A stretch of DNA of 38,662 bases from Bifidobacterium breve (GTDB lineage Bacteria; Actinomycetota; Actinomycetes; Nanopelagicales; Nanopelagicaceae), in NCBI GenBank assembly GCA_945866305.1, contig CAMBGS010000007.1:1-38662 (forward strand), given 5' to 3'. The translations under genes were made by a program, and so were the position numbers. Of this stretch, positions 9,598-19,133 are shown in pieces (the stretch's first letter is position 1; each line of letters opens with the position of its first letter). The notes beneath the pieces were generated by a model, which saw nothing but the letters and a program-made list of their open reading frames with translations, did not search any database and was not told the origin of the DNA.

Positions 9598-11012
9598 TTC
9601 ACCTTGGGAATTCCGAGCATGGTTGGTTGTGGACCAATCTTTGCTTCTCGTTCAGCAAATGCATCTCCCCCTCGTGTTTCGAAGTGCGCGTCTTCCTTCC
9701 CAATTAAGTAATGCGCAGATGCATCAGAGATCGTCAAGTCTACAAAATCGCCTGGTCTAGCCTTGCTTATTGCATCGAAGTGGACGAGGCGGAAATCTTC
9801 TGTCTTACCTGTAAGTCGCGATTGTGCAGCATCTCGTCGGCCTTCGACTTCAGAGACAAGCGCTCGATGTTTGCTACCAATTGAGCGCTGATTAACGCCC
9901 AGTGATATCCCTTGTTGATGCTCATGCAATCTCGTATATCGCTCACCGACGACTTCTGTCGCAACTTGATTGGGCATCACACCCGCTGGAGTGCCAGGTC
10001 TAATTGAATACTTATATGTGTAGGCCGCCGCAAATTGTGCTTGCGTTGCCAAATCCATAGTTGCTTGGAAATCTTCTTCAGTCTCTCCCGGGAATCCAAC
10101 AATTATGTCGGTTGTAATCATCGCCTCTGGCATCGCCTGACGCACTCGGTCTAGAATCCCTAAGTAACGGCTGGTTCTGTAGGAACGACGCATCTCTTGC
10201 AGAATGCGATCGGATCCAGATTGCAGCGGCATATGCAAATGAGGCATTACATTCTTCGTACTTGCCATGACTTCAATTACATCGTCTGTGAAATCGCGAG
10301 GATGTGGTGACATAAAGCGAACTCGTTCTAGACCGTCAATCTTTCCGCATTCGCGCAACAAATTCGCAAAAGCGCTGCGATCTCCAAAATCAACGCCATA
10401 GGCGTTTACATTTTGACCAAGTAGCGTAATCTCAATTACCCCTTGATCAACCAGGGCGCGAATCTCTTTCAAGATATCTGATGCAGGGCGGTCTTTCTCT
10501 ATCCCGCGTAAAGTCGGAACGATGCAGAAGGTACAGGTGTTATTACAACCGACTGAGATTGATACCCAGGAAGTAAATGCCGAAAACCTGCGGGCGGGCA
10601 GCGTTGATGGGAAGTGTTCCAGCGCTTCTAAAATTTCAATTTGTGATTCTTCTTCAATACGGGCGCGCTCCAATAAAACTGGAAGCGAACCAACGTTATG
10701 AGTGCCAAAGACCACGTCTACGTATGGTGCTTTCTTTAAAATTGTTGACTGATCTTTCTGCGCCAAACAGCCGCCCACCGCGATTTGCATGTTGGGATTG
10801 GCTTTCTTGATGGGTGCTAAGAAACTTAAATTTCCATAAAGCTTGTTATCAGCATTTTCGCGAACAGCGCACGTGTTAAAAACCACGATATCTGCTTGCA
10901 CTCCTGGAGCAACAGGGAGGTATCCAGCCTCGTCTAGGAGCCCGGCGATGCGTTCAGAATCGTGAACGTTCATCTGGCAGCCATAAGTTTCGACTGTATA
11001 AGTGCGGGTCAT
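9594..11012 (-). CDS. miaB: tRNA-2-methylthio-N6-dimethylallyladenosine synthase
   Basis: [21 protein letters not shown], radical-SAM [16 protein letters not shown]-terminal TRAM; start at MTRTYTV (11012). Confidence 0.96.
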   Translation of the reverse strand: MTRTYTVETYGCQMNVHDSERIAGLLDEAGYLPVAPGVQADIVVFNTCAVRENADNKLYGNLSFLAPIKKANPNMQIAVGGCLAQKDQSTILKKAPYVDVVFGTHNVGSLPVLLERARIEEESQIEILEALEHFPSTLPARRFSAFTSWVSISVGCNNTCTFCIVPTLRGIEKDRPASDILKEIRALVDQGVIEITLLGQNVNAYGVDFGDRSAFANLLRECGKIDGLERVRFMSPHPRDFTDDVIEVMASTKNVMPHLHMPLQSGSDRILQEMRRSYRTSRYLGILDRVRQAMPEAMITTDIIVGFPGETEEDFQATMDLATQAQFAAAYTYKYSIRPGTPAGVMPNQVATEVVGERYTRLHEHQQGISLGVNQRSIGSKHRALVSEVEGRRDAAQSRLTGKTEDFRLVHFDAISKARPGDFVDLTISDASAHYLIGKEDAHFETRGGDAFAEREAKIGPQPTMLGIPKVK

Positions 11013-11034
11013 AAAGGCAAGAGTAACGCGGTGC

Positions 11035-11775
11035 TTAGAGTGGTAAAACCTCAAATGATAAATCACGTCGGTTAATGATAAGAATTGAATGATTTTGCAG
11101 GCGGCTCCAATGGTCTTTGCCCCATCCAGTCGATGCCACTTTAACCACGCCTTCCTCAACGCTGTAGCGGAGTTCATAGTGGCTATCTACTGTCCATTCA
11201 GTCACATCGGACTCATTAAATTCGCATACGGCAATCATGTGCTCCGGTGTGAGGAGCATGCAATTAATACTCGTAAATTTGCACTTAGCCACGATGGTTC
11301 GCACCGCTTTACGAACGCCCTCAAGCAACCCTAATTCATCTATCTCAGTGAGGACTGTGTAAAAATAACGCTCACTATCGGTGGTTGAGGTAAATTGCGA
11401 AAGGTATCTTGGGTCTACAAATTTCTCGATCTCGCTAATTGATTTGATAGTTCCGTTGTGCATAAATGAAAATTCTCCGTGCACAAATGGATGGTTATTT
11501 GCTAAATCTACCGCCAGTCCCTTTGAAGCCAGTCGTAAGTGTAAAAGTGCACCATCGGATTTGAGTCTATTAGTAGATTCGGCAAATTTTTCACTCTCTG
11601 CCGCCAAAGTTAAATCTCTTACTAAAGCAGTACTTCGGTTTGTTGCTGAGTTAGCTGAAATTCCCCAACCATGTTTATGTTCTTTAGAGAGTTCTACAAA
11701 GTTTTCAAAACCTTCACCAATTACATCTGCGAAGGTGCGCTCTTCATTTGAAACATAACCAAGTAATCTGCACAT
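11035..11775 (-). CDS. Class II glutamine amidotransferase (YafJ/EgtC-like)
   Basis: N-terminal [10 protein letters not shown] with catalytic Cys2, [33 protein letters not shown]. Confidence 0.87.
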   Translation of the reverse strand: MCRLLGYVSNEERTFADVIGEGFENFVELSKEHKHGWGISANSATNRSTALVRDLTLAAESEKFAESTNRLKSDGALLHLRLASKGLAVDLANNHPFVHGEFSFMHNGTIKSISEIEKFVDPRYLSQFTSTTDSERYFYTVLTEIDELGLLEGVRKAVRTIVAKCKFTSINCMLLTPEHMIAVCEFNESDVTEWTVDSHYELRYSVEEGVVKVASTGWGKDHWSRLQNHSILIINRRDLSFEVLPL

Positions 11776-11797
11776 GGGGCAAATCTATCGTTGAAAT

Positions 11798-12766
11798 CTA
11801 ATTTTGAATACGAATTGGGGATTGTCCACGAGCAACAAGTCTCTCAAAGTGAACTTCGCGTTTGTCGTTAAAGATCGCCGCTTCTTTTCCAGACTTCTCC
11901 ATAAAGGCCGTCAGTTCGTCACGTGCGACCAGGCCATCGCCAGACAGATCATTTCTTTCGAAGACGTTCCATGCGCGCAGTACGGGAGAGACAACATCAT
12001 CTAAATGTTGCTGCAAATCATAAATTCCGGCGAGAGCGATCTGCACAGCTTTACGACCAAAGCCGGGCATATTTGCGCCAGGCATATCGAAATTCGTAAC
12101 CACATCTGCAATTGCCCGCATTGCCGCGTTTGGCTCCATATCTAACGCTGCAGAAAGGGTATTACGGTAGAAGAGCATGTGCAGATTCTCATCTAGAGCA
12201 ACGCGCTGCATCATGTTTTCTGCAATCGGATCATCAGAAATTTTCCCAGTATTGCGATGTGAAATACGTGTTGCTAGTTCCTGGAAAGAGACATATGCGA
12301 TTGTGTGCAACATGTCGTTTTCATACGGTGTCTGGTAGCCAAGTGACATATGTGCCATACGTAAATCTTCTAGCTCATATGGGTCAACGCCGCGCGTGGC
12401 CATTAAGTAATCACGAATTACGATTGAGTGTCTGGCTTCTTCTGCAGTCCATCTTTCAATCCAATTTCCCCAAGCGCCATCGCGGCCCATCGAAATTGCG
12501 ATCTCAGTGTGATAGCTCGGCAGATTATCTTCGGTAAGCAAATTCAAAATTAAAGAGTCTTGAGCAACCGGAGTTAGGCGAGAATCTTTCGCTTCCCAAG
12601 CATCTCCATTTAAAGGTCCGGCGTAATCTCGGCCTTCTGACCAAGGGACATACTCGTGGGGATACCAATTCTTTTGTACTGCTAGATGGCGTTCAAGTTC
12701 GACTGCAACGACGGGTTCCAAATCGCGAATTAATCTCGCTTGAATCTCTGCCGTTTCATCACTCAT
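11798..12766 (-). CDS. Acyl-ACP desaturase (DesA family)
   Basis: EENLTED..., ERWTAEEARHSIVIRDYL, DENLHMLFYRN di-iron EExxH-type motifs; GIYDLQQHLDDVVSPVLRAW. Confidence 0.93.
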   Translation of the reverse strand: MSDETAEIQARLIRDLEPVVAVELERHLAVQKNWYPHEYVPWSEGRDYAGPLNGDAWEAKDSRLTPVAQDSLILNLLTEDNLPSYHTEIAISMGRDGAWGNWIERWTAEEARHSIVIRDYLMATRGVDPYELEDLRMAHMSLGYQTPYENDMLHTIAYVSFQELATRISHRNTGKISDDPIAENMMQRVALDENLHMLFYRNTLSAALDMEPNAAMRAIADVVTNFDMPGANMPGFGRKAVQIALAGIYDLQQHLDDVVSPVLRAWNVFERNDLSGDGLVARDELTAFMEKSGKEAAIFNDKREVHFERLVARGQSPIRIQN

Positions 12767-12803
12767 AGGTGAACGCTACGGGAGATTCGTGGTTACTGAC
12801 GAG

Positions 12804-13487
12804 TCAATTTGTCCTTTTGGCGCGTTCTTCTGCCTGTAATTCGCGCCACTTTGCAATTTCGCCGTGATTTCCACTTAATAAAATCTCAGGAACGCTAAGT
12901 CCGCGCCATTCTTGGGGCTTTGTAAAGGTGGGGTATTCAAGGTAACCATCAGAATTATGTGACTCTTCTATAAGTGATTCAGGATTACCAAGTACTCCCG
13001 GAATCAAGCGAGTGATCGCTTCGATCATAACTAGCGACGCAACTTCTCCCCCACCGAGTACGTACTCACCAATTGAAACCTCGTGGACACGAACGCCGAC
13101 TTTTGCATAATCTGCGCCTAAATAGTGTTGGCGGACTCGATCATCAATTCCTTCATAACGTCCACATGCGAAAACCAAGTGCCTACTCTTTGAAAATTCT
13201 TCCGCCATCTTTTGCGTGAAACGACTTCCAGCAGGTGTCAGAATTATTAGATCCACATCTGAAATCAAGAGCGGATCGAGCGCCTGGCCCCAAATTTCGG
13301 GAAGCATTACCATCCCTGCGCCGCCACCATATGGAGTGTCATCTACTGTGTTGTGGTTATCGTTGGTAAAAGCTCGCAAGTCATGAACTTGCAAATTAAC
13401 TAAACCTTTATCTTGTGCTTTTCCAAGTAAGGAAAGTTGTGCCGGAGCGAAGTACTCAGGGAAGATTGTTATTGCATCAATTTTCAT
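12804..13487 (-). CDS. trmD: tRNA (guanine-N1)-methyltransferase
   Basis: [53 protein letters not shown]. Confidence 0.97.
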   Translation of the reverse strand: MKIDAITIFPEYFAPAQLSLLGKAQDKGLVNLQVHDLRAFTNDNHNTVDDTPYGGGAGMVMLPEIWGQALDPLLISDVDLIILTPAGSRFTQKMAEEFSKSRHLVFACGRYEGIDDRVRQHYLGADYAKVGVRVHEVSIGEYVLGGGEVASLVMIEAITRLIPGVLGNPESLIEESHNSDGYLEYPTFTKPQEWRGLSVPEILLSGNHGEIAKWRELQAEERAKRTN

Positions 13488-14002
13488 TGATTAGCCTCAC
13501 TCTCGTAAAAATCAGGTGGGATTACCGTCATTGTCTTTGCCTTGACGTCTACAATCGGCACGAGCTGGCTTACAAAAGGAATCAGCACTTCGCCCGATTC
13601 GGTTTTAATTGAAAGCACATCTTGACCCGGCAGATTGAGTACATCAGTAACTTCACCGAGTAAATCCCCATCAACTAAGTAGGCCTTACAGCCAACAAGT
13701 TGTAATACGTGGTAATCATCTTCTTCAAACCCAGGTTCGTCGATATCAACTTGAGCAAATAGCAGGACATCACGTAGTTTTTCAATTGCATTGCGATCAG
13801 TAAATCCAGCAAACCCAAGTAACAAAATGCCATTATGGACTCGCGCAGAAACCACAGTTAAATCACCATGGTTATCTGTTTCAAGTTGTGCGCCGATGGC
13901 GAAACGTTCTTCCGCTAAATCGGTGCGAACTTCAATAGTCGCTTCACCAAGAATTCCGTGAGCGCGACCAATGCGACCTACATTTAGGCGCATACCTGAC
14001 AA
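13484..14002 (-). CDS. rimM: Ribosome maturation factor RimM
   Basis: [23 protein letters not shown]; position between trmD and KH/rpsP. Confidence 0.94.
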   Translation of the reverse strand: MSGMRLNVGRIGRAHGILGEATIEVRTDLAEERFAIGAQLETDNHGDLTVVSARVHNGILLLGFAGFTDRNAIEKLRDVLLFAQVDIDEPGFEEDDYHVLQLVGCKAYLVDGDLLGEVTDVLNLPGQDVLSIKTESGEVLIPFVSQLVPIVDVKAKTMTVIPPDFYESEANQ

Positions 14003-14007
14003 CAGAG

Positions 14008-14247
14008 TTAACGAGCCTCGTCGGTATCGATGAGATCAACACGAACTGTGCGACCTGCAATTGCGCTTACGACAGTGCGTAGCGCCTTAGCAGTGCGACC
14101 GTTACGGCCAATTACCTTGCCGATATCTTCAGGATTGACACGAACTTCAAGAGTTGTGCCGCGACGGTGAGTCTTTTCCTTAACGATGACATCTTCAGGA
14201 TTATCAACGATTCCTTTAACGAGGTGCTCGAGAGCTTCGTCCATCAT
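14008..14247 (-). CDS. KH-domain RNA-binding protein (KhpA family)
   Basis: EALEHLVKGIVDNPEDV...VIGRNGRTAKALRTVV KH GxxG motif. Confidence 0.92.
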   Translation of the reverse strand: MMDEALEHLVKGIVDNPEDVIVKEKTHRRGTTLEVRVNPEDIGKVIGRNGRTAKALRTVVSAIAGRTVRVDLIDTDEAR

Positions 14248-14249
14248 TG

Positions 14250-14822
14250 TTATTCGGCAGCCGCTTCTGGTGCAGCAACTTCTTCTACAACAGCTTCTTC
14301 TGAGGCTTCAACTACAGCTTCAACCGCTACTTCTGCAGTCGCAACTTCAGCTGGAACCTCTGCCACAACTTCGGTCGCAGTTGGTTCGGAGGCTTCAACA
14401 ACAGGAGCTGGGTTAGCTTTTGCAGCTAACTTCTCTTGCGCCTTCTTCTTCAAAGTTGTTGCGCCTTCTTTTGGCTCATCCATTGCCTGCTTAACAGCGG
14501 CTTCGTAAGCGATGCTCTTAGCCGGTTTTGGTGTTGCAAATTTAAGTGTTCCTTCAGTTCCAGGAAGACCCTTGAACTTCTGCCAATCGCCAGTGACCTT
14601 AAAGATCGCCTCTACAGCGGCAGTTGGTTGTGCTCCAACGCCAAGCCAGTACTGAGCGCGCGCAGAGTTAACTTCCATGATTGATGGCTCTTGTCCTGGA
14701 ACGTAACGACCAATTTCTTCAATTGATAGTCCGTTACGGGCTTTACGAGAATCTGTTACGACGATGCGGAAAAATGGTGTGCGGATTTTTCCCATGCGCA
14801 TTAAGCGAATTTTTGTAGACAA
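14250..14822 (-). CDS. rpsP: Ribosomal protein bS16 with long acidic/Ala-rich C-terminal tail
   Basis: TKIRLMRMGKIRTPFFRIVVTDSRKARNG; TTG start with AGGAG SD; tail rich in A/E/V. Confidence 0.95.
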   Translation of the reverse strand: MSTKIRLMRMGKIRTPFFRIVVTDSRKARNGLSIEEIGRYVPGQEPSIMEVNSARAQYWLGVGAQPTAAVEAIFKVTGDWQKFKGLPGTEGTLKFATPKPAKSIAYEAAVKQAMDEPKEGATTLKKKAQEKLAAKANPAPVVEASEPTATEVVAEVPAEVATAEVAVEAVVEASEEAVVEEVAAPEAAAE

Positions 14823-14980
14823 AGAACTTGTGCTCCTAAAAAGTGTGTCGCATCTAAAGTTCGTGCAGCGGGGTGCGCACTTACTAGATCCAACTTTGGA
14901 TATGGATGTTGTGGGGGTAGAGGGCCCCGCAACAGGAGGCTAATCTTGCCATTAAGGCGTGCAGATGCGAAATTGAGCGC

Positions 14981-16438
14981 TTATCCGCGTTCTTCGGCGG
15001 CCCGTTTAGCTGGGTTGCCTGATTTGGACTTCTTCTTAACCGGAGCCTGCACTTTTTTCGAAGAGATGGGCCCCGCTCCCATTCCGGCAGGCACACCCAT
15101 ACTTTGCGCCATTGCAGGTGGCATTCCACCACCTTTTCGCATCTGCCGCATCATCTTCTGCGCTGCTGAGAACTTATCAACTAATGAATTTACATCTTGA
15201 ACTTTACGTCCCGCACCAAGAGCAATACGCGCGCGCCTTGAACCATTTAAAACTTTGGGATCTTGTCGCTCAAGCGGGGTCATTGATTGAACGATCGATT
15301 TAGTGCGCACAATCTCGGATTCATCAAAGTTTTCGATCTGTTTCTTCATCGCACCGGCACCTGGCAACATTCCTAACAACTTAGACATAGATCCCATCTT
15401 GGACATCGCTTCTAACTGTTCCAAGAAATCTTCAAGAGTGAAATCATCTCCACGTGCGAATTTTTCTTCCATCTTCGCCGAAGATTCGCTGTCGAGCGCT
15501 TTCTTAGCTTGTTCGGCAAGCGTTGCCACATCTCCCATTCCAAGAATGCGCGAAGCCATACGTTCTGGATAGAAAATATCAAAATCAGTTAACTTCTCAC
15601 CATTTGAAGAGAACATAATCGGTTGTCCAGTTAACTTTGCGATTGAAAGCGCAGCTCCACCTCGCGCATCTCCGTCTAGCTTTGTTAAAACGACACCATC
15701 GAATCCAACGCCATCTTGGAACGCTTTAGCTGTGCGAACTGCATCTTGACCAATCATTGCATCAACTACAAACAAAATTTCATCTGGATTTACCGCATTG
15801 CGAATGTTTATTGCTTGCTGCATCAACTCTTGATCAACACCAAGTCTTCCCGCGGTGTCGACGATAACCATGTTATAAAGTTTTGATTTAGCAAAGGTCA
15901 GCGCTGCTTCTGCAACTTTGACTGGATCGCCAACTCCGTTTCCTGGCTCTGGCGCAAAAACTGGTACACCGACGCTCTCGCCTACTACTTGTAATTGCGT
16001 AACAGCGTTGGGGCGTTGTAAATCAGATGCAACTAATAGCGGAGTATTGCCTTGATCCAAATAAAACTTTGCTAATTTCCCGGCAAGAGTTGTCTTACCT
16101 GCGCCTTGCAAGCCAGCCAACATAATTACAGTGGGTGGGTTCTTGGTGAAGCGGATACGTCGGGCTGATCCCCCAAGAATTTCGATTAATTCTGCATTAA
16201 CGATTTCAAAAATTGCTTGCGCTTGATTGGTGCCAGATTGGAGAGTTGGTAGGGCGGCAAGTGACTTTTCACGAACTAACTCGATAAATGAATCAGCTAC
16301 GGAAAGTGCGACATCTGACTCGAGGAGCGCTGCTTTAATATCGGCACAAGTTTTTTCAATATCTGAAGTACTTAACTTGCCACGAGAGCGAAGTGATGAA
16401 AGCGCTCCGTTTAATTTGGTAGATAGTGAATCAAACAT
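14981..16438 (-). CDS. ffh: Signal recognition particle protein Ffh
   Basis: GLQGAGKTTLAGKLA, DTAGRLGVDQELM, TKLDGDARGGAALS, Met-rich M domain. Confidence 0.97.
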   Translation of the reverse strand: MFDSLSTKLNGALSSLRSRGKLSTSDIEKTCADIKAALLESDVALSVADSFIELVREKSLAALPTLQSGTNQAQAIFEIVNAELIEILGGSARRIRFTKNPPTVIMLAGLQGAGKTTLAGKLAKFYLDQGNTPLLVASDLQRPNAVTQLQVVGESVGVPVFAPEPGNGVGDPVKVAEAALTFAKSKLYNMVIVDTAGRLGVDQELMQQAINIRNAVNPDEILFVVDAMIGQDAVRTAKAFQDGVGFDGVVLTKLDGDARGGAALSIAKLTGQPIMFSSNGEKLTDFDIFYPERMASRILGMGDVATLAEQAKKALDSESSAKMEEKFARGDDFTLEDFLEQLEAMSKMGSMSKLLGMLPGAGAMKKQIENFDESEIVRTKSIVQSMTPLERQDPKVLNGSRRARIALGAGRKVQDVNSLVDKFSAAQKMMRQMRKGGGMPPAMAQSMGVPAGMGAGPISSKKVQAPVKKKSKSGNPAKRAAEERG

Positions 16439-16445
16439 AATGAGC

Positions 16446-16491
16446 GCACTCTACTTGAGGAGCATGGCTTTGCCCTTCTCAAGTAGAGTGC
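16446..16491. terminator. 14-bp perfect stem-loop between glnB and ffh (GCACTCTACTTGAG...CTCAAGTAGAGTGC)
   Basis: Arms 16446-16459 and 16478-16491 are exact reverse complements; loop can extend (GAG/CTT, then GGC-TTT-GCC). No T-tract, so the terminator role is tentative. Confidence 0.5.
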
Positions 16492-16498
16492 CGCATCA

Positions 16499-18129
<1,631 letters not shown>

Positions 18130-18151
18130 GAATAACCACCTTCATTTTTAT

Positions 18152-18165
18152 CGAGAGATCTCTCG
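18152..18165. promoter_or_regulatory. 14-bp perfect palindrome CGAGAGATCTCTCG in amt leader/promoter region
   Basis: Read directly; 22 nt upstream of the amt start codon. Confidence 0.45.
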
Positions 18166-18250
18166 CCTTTGAGATGGGGTAAAGATGTCCTGCACGGGTT
18201 ACAGAGGCTCGTTTTCTAGGTTAAGGCAGAGTCACAAAAGCGCGAGTCTT

Positions 18251-18266
18251 GTTACATCTTTGTTAC
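18251..18266 (-). promoter_or_regulatory. GlnR-like box GTAAC-N6-GTAAC upstream of amt
   Basis: Minus strand reads GTAACAAAGATGTAAC; half-site sequence and 11-bp periodicity resemble the actinobacterial GlnR a/b-site arrangement (gTnAC-n6-GaAAC). Confidence 0.55.
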
Positions 18267-18279
18267 AGGGATTCTGAAA

Positions 18280-19119
18280 TCAATCCCTTACTAAGCCTGT
18301 GAGATAGCTTTCTGGGTCAAATGGCGCGAAATCATTCTCGCCTTCACCTGTCCCAACAAACTTAATTGGTATATCTAGCGCGCTCTCGATCGCTAGGGCA
18401 ACCCCACCACGGGCGCTGCCATCTAATTTAGTAAGAATTAATCCAGTTACATCCACCGCTTCAGTGAAGATCTTTGCTTGCGCAATTCCGTTCTGACCAG
18501 TTGTCGCATCAATAACTAAAAGAACTTCGCAAACTGGCAGAGTCTTTTCAACTACTCTTCTAATCTTTCCTAGTTCTGCCATCAAATCGCTCTTGTTATG
18601 TAATCGACCTGCAGTATCAATAATTAGATAGTTAACTTGTGATTCATTCGCTGCAACTGCCGCATCGAAGGCCACTGCGGCAGGCTCTGCCTCATCTTTA
18701 CCGGAGATGACCGGAACACCAATACGTTGACCCCAAGTTTGTAATTGATCTACCGCTGCAGCGCGAAAAGTATCTGCGGCTGCCAGCATCACTGAGTTGC
18801 CTGATGAGTGAAGTAAATTTGCTAGCTTGGCGACCGAAGTAGTCTTTCCTGTTCCGTTGACTCCAACGACAAGGATTACACCGATTGAATTCGCATCAGA
18901 TAATGCGCGTGGTTTAATCGATAGATGAGAATTGAGAATTTGAGTCAGCGAAGAAAGCGCATCAGCACCTTTTAAGCCCTGCGCACTCTTTAAAATTTCA
19001 GCAGTTAACTTTGGACCTAAATCGGCTGCAAGAAGCTCTTCTTCAAGTACTTTCCAATCGAGCGGGTCGGCAGTTGATTCACCCTTTAATTTGGCGACAA
19101 ATTTGCTAAAAATTCCCAT
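18280..19119 (-). CDS. ftsY: Signal recognition particle receptor FtsY (short, no acidic A domain)
   Basis: VVGVNGTGKTTSVAKLA, AADTFRAAAVDQL, DTAGRLHNKSDLMAEL, TKLDGSARGGVAL. Confidence 0.95.
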   Translation of the reverse strand: MGIFSKFVAKLKGESTADPLDWKVLEEELLAADLGPKLTAEILKSAQGLKGADALSSLTQILNSHLSIKPRALSDANSIGVILVVGVNGTGKTTSVAKLANLLHSSGNSVMLAAADTFRAAAVDQLQTWGQRIGVPVISGKDEAEPAAVAFDAAVAANESQVNYLIIDTAGRLHNKSDLMAELGKIRRVVEKTLPVCEVLLVIDATTGQNGIAQAKIFTEAVDVTGLILTKLDGSARGGVALAIESALDIPIKFVGTGEGENDFAPFDPESYLTGLVRD

Positions 19120-19133
19120 TCGAACCCAAATAG

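Noticed and set aside
14167-14508. Plus-strand Ser/Ala/Thr-rich ORF of 113 aa
   Set aside because: Antisense shadow of the Ala/Glu-rich rpsP tail; low-complexity composition explains the open frame.
14823-14980. Possible SRP RNA (4.5S) next to ffh
   Set aside because: No conserved SRP helix 8 (GGAA...GCAGC-type) sequence seen in the spacer.
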